From positions 186,001 through 250,000 of the forward strand of contig NZDE01000012.1 of assembly GCA_002690045.1 (NCBI GenBank): a stretch of 64,000 nt of DNA. The letters are read 5' to 3'. A program made the translations under genes and the position numbers. This DNA comes from Alphaproteobacteria bacterium (GTDB lineage Bacteria > Pseudomonadota > Alphaproteobacteria > Micavibrionales > Micavibrionaceae). Under the pieces are notes generated by a model, which had not been told where the DNA came from, did not search any database, and worked only from the letters and a program-made list of their open reading frames with translations. Shown here piece after piece: positions 17,895 to 27,621 of the stretch (its first letter is position 1; every line of letters begins with the position of its first letter).

Positions 17895-20169
17895 CGGTAT
17901 TCTCCGCCTGTGAACCATATTGGCGCGCCTGTAATTTCGCGATCACATCATCTTTCGGGCCGTATGCCACCAATTTGCCGCGATCAATCAAAATTAATTT
18001 ATCAACCAAGGTCAGCATTGCCCCCTTATGAGTAATCAGAATGGTTGTGCGTCCCTCGGTAATACTTTCCAAACGTTTACGCAGGCGATTTTCCGATGCG
18101 GGGTCCATTGATGCCGTTGGCTCATCCAAAATAAGAATTGGTGGATCATATAATAATGCGCGCGCAATGGCGATGGCCTGACGCTGCCCACCGGATAACG
18201 CTTCACCACGCTCACCGACCTGCGTATCAAGCCCTGCTTCGCTGTCACGCAAGAATTCCATGACACCTGAAAGCTCCGCAGCACGCAACACGGCGCTATC
18301 CGGCGCGGTTTCATGCCCCATCGTGATATTTTCACGCACTGTGCCGAAGAATAATTGCGGACTTTGCTGAACTGACCCAACATTACGGCGTAAATCACCT
18401 GGGTCAATTTGACGTACATCTGTGCCGTCAATTTGGATAGAGCCGCTTTCTGGCTGATAGAGATTAAGCAGCAAACGTTCCAACGTTGTTTTACCTGAGC
18501 CGACCGCGCCAATAATACCGACACGCTCGCCTTTTGGAATACGGAAGTTTATCCCCTCTAATGCGGGGCGTGTCTGGCTAGGGTAGCGGAAGACCACGTC
18601 CGAATAAAACACATCACCTTCCATATGCGGCATAGTAATAAAATGTTTATCGCTCGGGCGCTCAACTGGCTTCTTCATCAAATCATCCAGCTGCTTAAAG
18701 GCTTCACGGCTTTGATTAAAGCGCGTAAGTAAGCCTGACACCTGCGCTAATGGCGCCATTGCACGGCCAGAAAGAATTACGCAGGCAATCAGCGCCCCCA
18801 TTGAGAGTAGACCCGCATTAATCATAAACACACCGACGATTACAACAGCGATTGAAGCGACTTGCTGCACAAACAATGAGTAGTTTTGCGCAAAAATAGC
18901 CACGCGGCGTGATTTAACTGATGTGCGGGCAGCTTTTTCCGTCAACTCTTCCCAGCGGCGCTGCGTGTGACCTTCTGCAGCCTGTGTTTTTATCGTTTCA
19001 AGGCCAGTAATTGTCTCAAATAAAAGCGCATTCTTCAGAGCATTTTCATGCATTGATTCTTTGATAATACGCTCAAGCGGTTTTTGCAGTATCCAGCCAC
19101 CCAACAAAACTAGCGGCATTGCGATAAGAGGCACAAAAGCCACTGGACCGCCAATAACAAAAATAATCAGCACAAAGAATAAAGCGAAAGGTAGGTCGAT
19201 TAATGTCGCCATCGTCGCCGATGTAAAGAAATCGCGGATCGTTTCAAATTCGCGCATATTACTAGCAAGAACACCTGCCGAAGCGGGCCGCGCATGCAGT
19301 TGCATGCCTAATATTTGTTCAAACAAACTTGATGATATTTTTACATCAGCTTTTTTACCCGCGTAATCCAAGAAATGCGCGCGCAAATTCTTCAAAATAA
19401 AGTCAAAGATGAACACAATAAAAACGCCTACGGCTAAAACAACCAAAGTCGGATATGATTGTTCGCCATTAGGGACAACACGGTCATACACATTCATAAT
19501 AAACAGCGAATTTGCCAATGCGAACATGTTAATCATGATCGCCGCGATACCGCTTTCTATATAGATTTTCTTGTTATCTTTTAAACTTTGCCAGAACCAA
19601 TCACGCGAATTATCAATGGTTGCTGGGCCCGCACGGTCATCAATATGCGCAACAGGACGCACAAAAAAAGCATAGCCATTATAACTGCGCTGTAATTCTG
19701 CGAGCGTTACTTTCGCTTGTTCTCCTGCCTCTTCGGGAAACTGCACCGTTAAATGATATTCATCTTCTTCGTGTGGCTTTGCGTCCCAAATAATGCAGGC
19801 TTGCCCGCCTTTAAGAAGCGCAATACACGGAAAGATGGGTAAAGTTACCAAGGCCTCCAATGTACGCTCAACAAGCTGTGCATTCAAATCTGCACGCTTA
19901 GCCGCGCGTATGAACAAAGCCGGTGATACACCTTCTTTAGAAATGGGCAGTCCCGCGGTTAGTGCATTCAATGATGTGCGGCGACCGTAATGCCCTGCCA
20001 ATATTTGTAACGCTTCAAGGCGTGGGAAACGCTGCGCCAATCGATCTGTTTGCAACGGATAGTCCGCCAAACCTTCACTACGGATATTATCTTGCGCGTC
20101 ATTATTTTGCGCGCTTACATCCTGCTTTTTGTTGTCTTGATTTTTGTCTGATGAGGCTTGATCTGACAT
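17887..20169 (-). CDS. Type I secretion ABC transporter with C39-like domain (LapB/LssB type)
   Basis: Inner-membrane ATPase and permease of a type I secretion system. Order: polar N-terminal tail (1-40), C39-peptidase-like domain without the catalytic cysteine (about 45-175), membrane domain (about 190-470) and nucleotide-binding domain. The last has Walker A GAVGSGKTT, signature LSGGQRQAIAIARALL and Walker B ILILDEPTASMD. The inactive C39 domain is typical of exporters of large RTX or adhesin proteins that are not processed by the transporter. The ATG was preferred over an in-frame GTG three codons earlier that lies against the GGGGAG ribosome site. It is coupled to hlyD downstream. Confidence 0.94.
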   Translation of the reverse strand: MSDQASSDKNQDNKKQDVSAQNNDAQDNIRSEGLADYPLQTDRLAQRFPRLEALQILAGHYGRRTSLNALTAGLPISKEGVSPALFIRAAKRADLNAQLVERTLEALVTLPIFPCIALLKGGQACIIWDAKPHEEDEYHLTVQFPEEAGEQAKVTLAELQRSYNGYAFFVRPVAHIDDRAGPATIDNSRDWFWQSLKDNKKIYIESGIAAIMINMFALANSLFIMNVYDRVVPNGEQSYPTLVVLAVGVFIVFIFDFILKNLRAHFLDYAGKKADVKISSSLFEQILGMQLHARPASAGVLASNMREFETIRDFFTSATMATLIDLPFALFFVLIIFVIGGPVAFVPLIAMPLVLLGGWILQKPLERIIKESMHENALKNALLFETITGLETIKTQAAEGHTQRRWEELTEKAARTSVKSRRVAIFAQNYSLFVQQVASIAVVIVGVFMINAGLLSMGALIACVILSGRAMAPLAQVSGLLTRFNQSREAFKQLDDLMKKPVERPSDKHFITMPHMEGDVFYSDVVFRYPSQTRPALEGINFRIPKGERVGIIGAVGSGKTTLERLLLNLYQPESGSIQIDGTDVRQIDPGDLRRNVGSVQQSPQLFFGTVRENITMGHETAPDSAVLRAAELSGVMEFLRDSEAGLDTQVGERGEALSGGQRQAIAIARALLYDPPILILDEPTASMDPASENRLRKRLESITEGRTTILITHKGAMLTLVDKLILIDRGKLVAYGPKDDVIAKLQARQYGSQAENTDV

Positions 20170-20210
20170 AGAATACACGCTCCCCTTAATTGATTGGGCA
20201 GTGAAATGAA

Positions 20211-20253
20211 TGAAAAATGGGCCTATTTACGTTTTCCTCGTAAACACGCCCAT
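20211..20253 (-). terminator. Hairpin with T-run between tolC and ABC gene
   Basis: On the minus strand ATGGGC...GCCCAT (20253-20217) encloses an inner TTTACG/CGTAAA stem, and TTTTT follows. This would stop or attenuate transcription after the outer-membrane channel gene, so the channel could be made in excess over the ABC-HlyD pair. Confidence 0.65.
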
Positions 20254-20291
20254 CAAGAATTTTATATATCGCACAAATATGCGATTAATGC

Positions 20292-21635
20292 TTAAAGCTC
20301 AGCTTCCGAAGGCGCATCAACACCGATGATACCCATCAAGTCACCGCGCACAGCCAATAGACGATAAATCGCGAACATTTCTAAATATTCGTTATTAATC
20401 ATGTTAGAGCGCGACACGATCAATTCATTTTGCGCATCAAGTACATCCAGCAATGTACGGCGGCTCAAGTTGAACTGATCCAAATATGCGCTCACAACCT
20501 GACGGTTTGCTGCGGCTTGGGCACGGAATTGAATGGCACGGTCACGCGCAGCATCACGGCTCGCCCATGTTCTACGCACTTCGTCTTCAATTGAGCGTGC
20601 AGTTTGTGCACGACGTTCTTTTGCTTCTGCTGTACGGTAAACCAATTCTTTCGTACGCGCGACATCTGCGCCGCCACGGTAAAGGTTCCAGTTCACGACA
20701 AACAAAGCTGACGCGCTTGTATCATCACCTTCAACGCCGCCAAGGTCTTCACCTGTACGCGCGTTTAATTGCAAATCAACCTGCGGATAGAATGTTGACA
20801 TTGTGCCCATACGTTCAGAATGCGCGACCTCAAGATCTGCTTCTAAAACATCAAGTGTCGGGCTATACGCCAATGACTTGTTAATTTCTGTTTGCAGTTC
20901 AGCCGCTAACGCTGTCGCGGGAATAACTGGCATATCCAATACGCCCGGCATATAGCCGACTTCACGCTTAAAAGCCGCTTCTGCGATGCGCAGCTGTTCA
21001 GTGTTATTTGCAAGCTGCGCTTTTGCGTTTGCAAGACGCGCGCGGGCTTGCTCAACATCCGCCTGTGTGCTGCGGCCAGCTGATGCGCCATCATCGATCA
21101 TCGTCAAAATTTCTTCGTGCTTAGCAACGTTCTCTTTTTGAATATCACGCAATGCGCGTTGGCGCTTAACTTCTAAGTAGTTCTCAACGATGTTCAAGCC
21201 AACAAGTTCCAATGTCTCATCCACACGGCTTGTCGCTGATTTAATGCGGTTCTTTTGACGCTCAACTTCATATTTTGTTTCATAACCGTCAAACAACATT
21301 TGCGTTAATGTTACGCCAACATCATAACGCCACATGGTTTCGGTATCATCACCATCTGTACCGCCACGTGTGCCTGGGTCATCACTATATTCAAGCCCCG
21401 TATCACCGTTAAAATCAATAGATGGCAAATAAAGCGCTTTAGCTTGGTTCAATTCCTCATCAGTCGCACGGCGATTGTTTTGCACAACAGCTGTACGCGG
21501 ATTTGTAAGCACACCGATCGATACAGCATCTTTCAATGTTCTAATTTCTTTCAACTCTTCAGCCGATGCTGCGCCTGTTAATACCAGTGCAGAAACACTA
21601 AACCCCAGTAATGTGATTGCTCTTAAAGCCTTCAT
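20292..21635 (-). CDS. TolC-family outer-membrane channel protein
   Basis: Outer-membrane export channel of the type I system. The start at MKALRAITLLGFS follows AGGAG by 8 bases; the longer frame adds 17 unlikely residues. A signal peptide is cleaved near GAASA|EE (residue 25). Two repeats of the outer-membrane efflux fold are visible, with long amphipathic helices rich in Ala, Gln and Arg and the TLLDVLDAQNELIVSRSN signature near the C-terminus. Length (447) is normal. It is the first gene of the cluster and is transcribed divergently from clpS. Confidence 0.93.
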   Translation of the reverse strand: MKALRAITLLGFSVSALVLTGAASAEELKEIRTLKDAVSIGVLTNPRTAVVQNNRRATDEELNQAKALYLPSIDFNGDTGLEYSDDPGTRGGTDGDDTETMWRYDVGVTLTQMLFDGYETKYEVERQKNRIKSATSRVDETLELVGLNIVENYLEVKRQRALRDIQKENVAKHEEILTMIDDGASAGRSTQADVEQARARLANAKAQLANNTEQLRIAEAAFKREVGYMPGVLDMPVIPATALAAELQTEINKSLAYSPTLDVLEADLEVAHSERMGTMSTFYPQVDLQLNARTGEDLGGVEGDDTSASALFVVNWNLYRGGADVARTKELVYRTAEAKERRAQTARSIEDEVRRTWASRDAARDRAIQFRAQAAANRQVVSAYLDQFNLSRRTLLDVLDAQNELIVSRSNMINNEYLEMFAIYRLLAVRGDLMGIIGVDAPSEAEL

Positions 21636-21916
21636 CAAATATCTCCTAATAGTCACTAGGTAAAAAATCACCCCAAAAACGAACACTGATCCGAATAAAT
21701 GATTTTTTTATACAATTCAAGACTATATTGCCTTTTTTTAATCATTCTTACAACCTATCTTTTATTCATGGATACTTTTTTTTCGCGCGGGGCTTTCAAA
21801 TATGTTTTTGATAAAACGCATAACAATGCAAAAAAATATACGCCCCTGACGCTTTTACGCTATAATTAAACATGATGACGTTTTTTTTAATTTAAATAAC
21901 ATACAGCACAACAAAC
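21636..21916. promoter_or_regulatory. Divergent promoter region tolC/clpS
   Basis: 281 A/T-rich bases with several T- and A-tracts. A TATAAT box at 21861-21866 is a candidate -10 for clpS. No matching -35 box is obvious, and no operator palindrome was seen. Confidence 0.4.
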
Positions 21917-22288
21917 ATGACGAATAAAGATTTTGAACACAATGCCCCGCGTATGAACGAAGATGATGGCAATGAAAATCAGGGCGAGGATCACAACCAG
22001 ACCGGCTTACTCATTAAAACGCGCCCAAAGACGAAAAAACCGTCTATGTATAAAGTGCTATTGCTTAACGATGATTACACACCAATGGAATTTGTCGTAC
22101 ACATTCTTGAAAAGTTTTTCAACAAATCGCGCCAAGAAGCGACGGATATTATGCTGCACGTCCATCGCCGCGGTGTTGGCTTGTGCGGTGTATACACCTA
22201 TGAGATAGCCGAAACTAAAGTCACGCAGGTCATGGATTTTGCCCGCGCTAATGAACAGCCATTACAGTGCACATTGGAACGCGACTAA
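21917..22288 (+). CDS. clpS: ATP-dependent Clp protease adaptor ClpS
   Basis: Adaptor that delivers N-degron proteins to ClpAP. After a polar, variable N-terminus (about 40 residues) comes the core: [20 protein letters not shown], the helix with [20 protein letters not shown], and [18 protein letters not shown]. The hydrophobic binding-pocket residues and the acidic NDD motif are present. Length (123) is slightly above E. coli ClpS (106) because of the N-terminal tail. clpA follows 41 bases later, the standard arrangement. Confidence 0.96.
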   Translation: MTNKDFEHNAPRMNEDDGNENQGEDHNQTGLLIKTRPKTKKPSMYKVLLLNDDYTPMEFVVHILEKFFNKSRQEATDIMLHVHRRGVGLCGVYTYEIAETKVTQVMDFARANEQPLQCTLERD

Positions 22289-22329
22289 AACAATACCGAA
22301 ACATATCGTTTTTAATTGAAGGACAAAAT

Positions 22330-24711
22330 ATGCTCTCAAGCAATTTAGAACAAACCCTCCACAACGCATTAAGCGTCGCAAATGAGCGCGACCATGAGTT
22401 TGCCACTTTAGAACATTTGCTTTATGCACTGACTGATGACCAAGACGCTATGGCTGTATTGCGCTCTTGCGGCATATCTATTCCTGATCTGAAGGATCAG
22501 CTTGAAACCTATATGGACAATGAATTCTCAAGCCTCGTGAACACTGAAGCCGAAGAAGCAAAACCAACAACAGCGTTCCAACGCGTTTTACAGCGTGCCG
22601 CCATTCATGTGCAGTCATCAGGCCGCGATGAAGTAACAGGCGCAAATGTCCTCGTTGCTTTATTTTCAGAGCGTGAAAGCCACGCTGTATATTTCCTACA
22701 AGAACAAGACATGACACGCTTCGATGCGGTCAATTATATCTCCCACGGCATCGCCAAAGTCCCCGGGCAAAGCGACATCACCAAGAGCGTTAAGGGCGCT
22801 GAAGATGAAGACGGCGCAAGTGAAGAAACCGTCAAAACGGGACAAGACGCGTTAAGCGCCTATTGCCGCGACCTAAATGAAAAAGCCCGCCAAGGTAAGA
22901 TCGATAATCTCGTTGGACGCGAAAAAGAAGTTGAGCGCACCGTACAAATCCTTTGCCGCCGCGCGAAAAACAACCCTCTTTATGTTGGCGAACCGGGGGT
23001 AGGTAAAACAGCGATTGCTGAAGGCCTTGCCAAACGTATCGTTGACGAAGACGTTCCTGACGTATTGATCGGCAACACGATTTACTCGCTTGATATGGGC
23101 GCACTACTTGCAGGCACACGTTACCGTGGTGATTTTGAAGAACGCATTAAAGCTGTTCTTAATGAAATTGAAAAAATTGATGGCGCAATTTTATTTATTG
23201 ATGAAATTCACACCATTATTGGCGCAGGCGCGACATCTGGAGGCGCGATGGACGCATCGAACCTGTTGAAGCCTGCCTTGTCGAATGGTGAGCTACGCTG
23301 TATTGGGTCAACCACATATAAAGAATACCGCAATTATTTTGAAAAAGACCGCGCCCTTGTTCGCCGCTTCCAAAAAATTGATGTTAACGAGCCAAGCGTT
23401 GATGAAACCATCGAGATTCTCAAAGGCGTGCGTAAATATTACGAAGAACACCATAATGTTGAATATACAGATGATGCAATCAAAGCCGCCGTTGAGCTAT
23501 CCAACCGCTATATTGGTGAGCGTAAGTTGCCTGATAAAGCAATCGATGTGATTGATGAGGCTGGCGCCGCACAAAAACTTCTCAAAGAGGATGATCGCAA
23601 AACCAAGATCGAGCGTGAAGATGTCGAGCTTGTTGTCGCGAGCATTGCGCGCATTCCGCCGAAAAACGTATCTAAATCAGACAAAGATGTATTGTCCCGC
23701 CTAGAGCGCGACCTCAAAACCCTTGTCTTTGACCAAGATGAAGCGATTTCCCGTCTTTGCGATTCCATTAAAATGGCGCGCGCAGGTTTGCGCGACCCTG
23801 AAAAGCCGATTGGTTCTTATCTATTCTCTGGCCCAACGGGCGTCGGTAAAACCGAAGTCTGTAAACAATTGGCGATTACGCTTGGCATTGAATTTATCCG
23901 CTTTGATATGTCTGAATATATGGAACGCCATGCGGTATCCCGCCTTATTGGCACGCCACCAGGCTATGTCGGCTTTGAACAAGGTGGCTTGCTCACCGAT
24001 AAAATCGACCAAACACCGCATTGTGTATTACTTCTTGATGAGATTGAGAAGGCGCATCCAGATATTTATAACTTACTTTTACAAGTTATGGATTACGGCA
24101 AGCTAACCGACAATAACGGCAAAACCATTGATTTCCGCAATGTCATTTTGGTCATGACCACCAATGCGGGCGCGAAAGAGCTATCTAAAGCGCCGATAGG
24201 CTTCATGCATAATATTGCTGACCAAGACGATTCCGAAGAAATCAAGCGCACCTTCACTCCTGAATTCCGTAACCGCCTTGATGCGATTGTCCCATTCAAA
24301 GCACTGGCTGAAGAAACAGTTGCGCAAATTGTCGATAAATTTGTTATGCAGCTTGAGGCGCAATTGTCAGATCGAAACGTGGTCATTACGCTGAGCGACG
24401 CCGCGCGCAAACATTTGGCGAAGAAAGGGTACGACCCTGCCATGGGCGCACGCCCACTCGCCCGCGTCATCCAAGACGACATCAAGAAAGTGCTCGCCGA
24501 AGAACTTCTATTCGGCAAATTGGTTGATGGTGGTGACGTGATTATTGACCTAGCTGAAGATGAATTATTCTTTGAATATCCGAAGCAGCGCCGTATCACC
24601 AAAAAAGCCGCGCAAGACAAAGAAGATTCGGAAGAAATCAGCGCAGGTAGCAAAACAAAAACAACCACAAAGCCCAAAAAGAAGAAAAGCGCTAAAAACA
24701 AGAAACCCTGA
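22330..24711 (+). CDS. clpA: ATP-dependent Clp protease ATP-binding subunit ClpA
   Basis: AAA+ unfoldase that feeds substrates to ClpP. The start at MLSSNLEQTLHNAL follows GAAGG; a longer frame begins inside clpS. Order: Clp N-domain repeats (1-150), first ATPase module with GEPGVGKTA, and second module with GPTGVGKTE plus the Walker B segment VLLLDEIEKAHPD. The C-terminal small domain has KGYDPAMGARPLARVI. The final 35-40 residues are an unusual acidic then very lysine-rich tail ending KPKKKKSAKNKKP, absent from E. coli ClpA. clpP is not in the window. Confidence 0.96.
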   Translation: MLSSNLEQTLHNALSVANERDHEFATLEHLLYALTDDQDAMAVLRSCGISIPDLKDQLETYMDNEFSSLVNTEAEEAKPTTAFQRVLQRAAIHVQSSGRDEVTGANVLVALFSERESHAVYFLQEQDMTRFDAVNYISHGIAKVPGQSDITKSVKGAEDEDGASEETVKTGQDALSAYCRDLNEKARQGKIDNLVGREKEVERTVQILCRRAKNNPLYVGEPGVGKTAIAEGLAKRIVDEDVPDVLIGNTIYSLDMGALLAGTRYRGDFEERIKAVLNEIEKIDGAILFIDEIHTIIGAGATSGGAMDASNLLKPALSNGELRCIGSTTYKEYRNYFEKDRALVRRFQKIDVNEPSVDETIEILKGVRKYYEEHHNVEYTDDAIKAAVELSNRYIGERKLPDKAIDVIDEAGAAQKLLKEDDRKTKIEREDVELVVASIARIPPKNVSKSDKDVLSRLERDLKTLVFDQDEAISRLCDSIKMARAGLRDPEKPIGSYLFSGPTGVGKTEVCKQLAITLGIEFIRFDMSEYMERHAVSRLIGTPPGYVGFEQGGLLTDKIDQTPHCVLLLDEIEKAHPDIYNLLLQVMDYGKLTDNNGKTIDFRNVILVMTTNAGAKELSKAPIGFMHNIADQDDSEEIKRTFTPEFRNRLDAIVPFKALAEETVAQIVDKFVMQLEAQLSDRNVVITLSDAARKHLAKKGYDPAMGARPLARVIQDDIKKVLAEELLFGKLVDGGDVIIDLAEDELFFEYPKQRRITKKAAQDKEDSEEISAGSKTKTTTKPKKKKSAKNKKP

Positions 24712-24843
24712 GGCTTGACGCATTAGCAAATGCACCTATGTACAGTTTCTTAAATGCGCCTGTATGAAATCCGTTGCATGGCCACACGGCACATGCTAAA
24801 CAATCGCCATGCAGCATATATATAGGCGCTTAGGCGCATTAAG

Positions 24844-24880
24844 ATAGGATTATCACCACAAAAATTAGATAAAATCCTAT
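24844..24880. repeat. Inverted repeat upstream of the LysM/M23 gene
   Basis: ATAGGATT (24844-24851) and AATCCTAT (24873-24880) are perfect 8-base arms 21 bases apart, 79 bases before the start at 24959. It could be an operator or a stem-loop; it has no T-run. The rest of the 247-base clpA-peptidase gap holds no gene. Confidence 0.45.
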
Positions 24881-24958
24881 ATGAATTTAACGATTAGAAA
24901 AGATATGCTATAGTAAAGTGGTATATTAGTAGTTGCTATAAACAAAATAATACTGGGT

Positions 24959-26581
24959 ATGCATAAAGTTTCATTGATTACACATCTCATCGGAAAACCA
25001 ATTCCTTTGCGTCCGCGTTATTTCGTGACAAAGAATAATTTGCCACGTCTGCGCTATGTTTCACTTTTGTCAGCGGCTGCGCTTGTTAGCATTATTTCGC
25101 TGAGTAATGGTAAAAATCTGATGGCCAATAACCGCGCCGAAGATATTGCCTATATGATGGAACAAACCACGCCAGCTGGCGGTGATCGCTTAACAACAAA
25201 TATGCAAGCAGGGCTCCTGCAAAATATCGCCTATCAAAATGGTGACGTTAAACCCGCAGAGCCTTCTGCCGAAGCGCGCGAAGCCTATAATAAATTACAA
25301 GACACCCTTAAAGGCGACATCGTCGAAAAAGTTGCATCCCTTGGTAAAAATGCTAGTGACGCTTTAAATATCTTAAAAAATAATGCAGAAGCAGAAAAAC
25401 CAACTGCGCCAGTCAAGCCGACAGCAACGCATGTGACCTTGAAAAAAGGTGACACGCTAACCGGTCTTTTGCGTAGACAAGGTATTGGTGCGAGTGAAGC
25501 CTACCGTGCGGTTGAGGCATTATCTAAATATTATGATCCGCGCAGCATGAAGCCAGGCCTAACCGTTGAATTAAAATTTGGCGAAGACCGCGTTGTTGAT
25601 GGTGATACATATAAAACCATCGCTATGCTTGATGTGCCGTTTGACAAAATAAAATCTGCGCGCGTCGTCCTTGATGACCAGGGTAAATTCAAAGCAGCCA
25701 AGCATGAAAAAGCCATCATCTATACAGATAAAAGCGGCGCGTTTGATGTTGAAGTTTCTTTGTTCGGCTCAGCTGAAAAAGCGAATGTACCACATAGTAT
25801 TGTCGCCGAAGCGATGCGTATTTATTCATGGAATGTTGACTTCCAGCGAGACTTGCGCAAAGGCGATCGTCTTGAAGTTCTATATCGTGAAGCGACTATC
25901 GAAGAAACTGGTGAACCTGCAGGCGAAAAAGATATTCTGTACGCGAATCTTGTTTTATCTGGCAAACCAACCCCAATTTACCGCATGGAAATGAAAGATG
26001 GCCGTATTGATTATTTCCAAGAAGATGGCCGCAGCATTCGTAAAGCATTGATGAAAACACCCATTAATGGTGGGCGCTTATCATCTGGTTACGGCATGCG
26101 CCACCACCCTGTTCTAGGCTATAATAAAATGCATAAAGGCATCGATTTCGCCGCACCAACTGGCACAAAAATTTATGCCGCAGGCGATGGCGTGATTGAA
26201 TATATTGGCCGTAATGGCGGCTATGGGAATTACATCCGCATCCGTCATAATTCAAACCTTAAGACCGCTTATGCGCATATGAGTCGCTTTGAAAAAGGCT
26301 TAAGCCGCGGTGACCGCGTGAAACAGGGGCAGGTTATCGGGCGCGTAGGTTCAACAGGCCGCTCAACTGGCCCACATTTACATCACGAAGTCCTTGTTGA
26401 CGGACGTCAAGTTAATCCACGCTCCGTTAAACTACCGACAGGCGAAAAGCTTAAAGGCGAGATGTTAACCGCATTCCAACGTGAAGTTAAAAAGTATCAG
26501 ACACGTTATGCGATGCTGCATGACCAAGTACGCGTTGCTGATGCATCATCGAAAACAGCAAATAGCGACTTTAACGAATAA
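24959..26581 (+). CDS. LysM-like/M23 peptidoglycan metallopeptidase (MepM-like)
   Basis: Envelope-anchored zinc endopeptidase of the murein DD-endopeptidase type, expected to open cross-links during cell growth. N-terminal signal anchor (about residues 32-50, RYVSLLSAAALVSIISLS), a polar linker, then a LysM/OapA-like domain (about 155-205, VTLKKGDTLTGLLRRQGI). A beta domain follows, then the M23 domain (about 365-490). Zinc ligands are visible in HKGID and HLHHE, with NGGYGNYIRIRH between them. Length (540) is above E. coli MepM (440). It is a stand-alone gene after clpA and converges with fmt at a 15-base gap. Confidence 0.92.
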   Translation: MHKVSLITHLIGKPIPLRPRYFVTKNNLPRLRYVSLLSAAALVSIISLSNGKNLMANNRAEDIAYMMEQTTPAGGDRLTTNMQAGLLQNIAYQNGDVKPAEPSAEAREAYNKLQDTLKGDIVEKVASLGKNASDALNILKNNAEAEKPTAPVKPTATHVTLKKGDTLTGLLRRQGIGASEAYRAVEALSKYYDPRSMKPGLTVELKFGEDRVVDGDTYKTIAMLDVPFDKIKSARVVLDDQGKFKAAKHEKAIIYTDKSGAFDVEVSLFGSAEKANVPHSIVAEAMRIYSWNVDFQRDLRKGDRLEVLYREATIEETGEPAGEKDILYANLVLSGKPTPIYRMEMKDGRIDYFQEDGRSIRKALMKTPINGGRLSSGYGMRHHPVLGYNKMHKGIDFAAPTGTKIYAAGDGVIEYIGRNGGYGNYIRIRHNSNLKTAYAHMSRFEKGLSRGDRVKQGQVIGRVGSTGRSTGPHLHHEVLVDGRQVNPRSVKLPTGEKLKGEMLTAFQREVKKYQTRYAMLHDQVRVADASSKTANSDFNE

Positions 26582-26596
26582 GCCATCGTTTAGCGC

Positions 26597-27547
26597 TTAA
26601 CCAAGAATATCATTAATCGCGATATAGCCACCATTTAACGCCGACGCGAAATCCATTGCTTTGGCGTTTTCAGGCTGCACACGGGTTAGGCGCAACAGGG
26701 CCTGATCACCACAGCGGACATTGCCCTTCTTATCCAAAATCTGCCCAATTTCACCGCCCAAATTTGATGCATCAGATAATTCCACAGCATGTATTTTCAG
26801 ACGCTTGCCATCTGCATCTGTACACCACACGCCCGGCCACGGAGTTAAGGCACGCAATTGACGCTCGATATAATCCGCCTTATTTGTCCAATCAATGCGC
26901 CCATCATCGCGGCTCAGGCGGGATGCGTAATTCGCCCCTTCTTCTGGCTGCACTTCATTATCAAGCTTTCCATCGCACGCGAGTGTATCAAGTGCATCAA
27001 GCGTTAGGCGCGCGCCCATATCGGCAAGCGCATCATGCAAATTTTGCGCATTGGTTTCTGCCGTGATCGGCACACTATCTTTTAAAATCATTGGGCCAGT
27101 ATCCAAACCAACATCCATCTGCATAATGGTAATACCTGTTTCCGCATCACCATCCAATATCGCGCGCTGTATCGGCGCAGCCCCTCGCCAACGCGGCAGG
27201 AGAGAGCCATGAATATTTAGGCAGCCATGTTTCGGTGCATCTAAAATAGATTTCGGCAGCAACAAGCCATAAGCCGCCACAATCGCGACATCAAGGTCAA
27301 GATTTTGGAATGCCGTGACAGCAGCAGGTTCTTTCTTAAACGACACGGGGGTATAGACTGAAATATTATGCGATTCTGCCAATTCATGGGTTGGTGATTT
27401 CTGCACCTTGTTCCCGCGCCCTTTGGGACGGGGCGGCTGTGAATATACGGCGACGACATCGTGCCCCGCATCAATCAATGCTTTGAGCGCAACTGCCGCA
27501 AAATCAGGCGTGCCCATAAAGGCAATACGTAGTTTTTCAGATGACAT
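26597..27547 (-). CDS. fmt: Methionyl-tRNA formyltransferase
   Basis: Transfers a formyl group from 10-formyl-tetrahydrofolate to initiator Met-tRNA. The catalytic motif HGSLLPRWRGAAPIQRAI is present (the Asn-His pair NIHGSLLP near residue 108), with the aspartate in MDVGLDTGPMI. The C-terminal tRNA-binding domain covers about 210-310. Length (316) is standard. The usual def partner is elsewhere in the window. An 8-base inverted repeat lies just upstream. Confidence 0.96.
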   Translation of the reverse strand: MSSEKLRIAFMGTPDFAAVALKALIDAGHDVVAVYSQPPRPKGRGNKVQKSPTHELAESHNISVYTPVSFKKEPAAVTAFQNLDLDVAIVAAYGLLLPKSILDAPKHGCLNIHGSLLPRWRGAAPIQRAILDGDAETGITIMQMDVGLDTGPMILKDSVPITAETNAQNLHDALADMGARLTLDALDTLACDGKLDNEVQPEEGANYASRLSRDDGRIDWTNKADYIERQLRALTPWPGVWCTDADGKRLKIHAVELSDASNLGGEIGQILDKKGNVRCGDQALLRLTRVQPENAKAMDFASALNGGYIAINDILG

Positions 27548-27563
27548 TTAGAGCTTCCCGCTT

Positions 27564-27591
27564 CGTTATAACTTGGCTTTAGCTTATAACG
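27564..27591. repeat. Inverted repeat upstream of fmt
   Basis: CGTTATAA (27564-27571) and TTATAACG (27584-27591), perfect arms 12 bases apart, 17 bases before the fmt start. It is a possible operator or a hairpin in the fmt leader; no T-run follows on either strand. Confidence 0.45.
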
Positions 27592-27621
27592 TCTAGACAG
27601 TGATAATGGCAAGGTGATTTT

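Noticed and set aside
20486-20884. 132-codon open frame opposite the TolC-family gene
   Set aside because: Histidine/leucine-rich shadow of a clearly real gene; no ribosome site.
16470-21635. Complete Lap-type adhesin locus
   Set aside because: No giant adhesin, LapG protease or LapD receptor is present in the window, only the exporter.
24093-24701. 202-codon antisense open frame within clpA
   Set aside because: It lies wholly opposite a conserved clpA coding region and its composition (serine-rich, low complexity) is that of a reverse-complement shadow.
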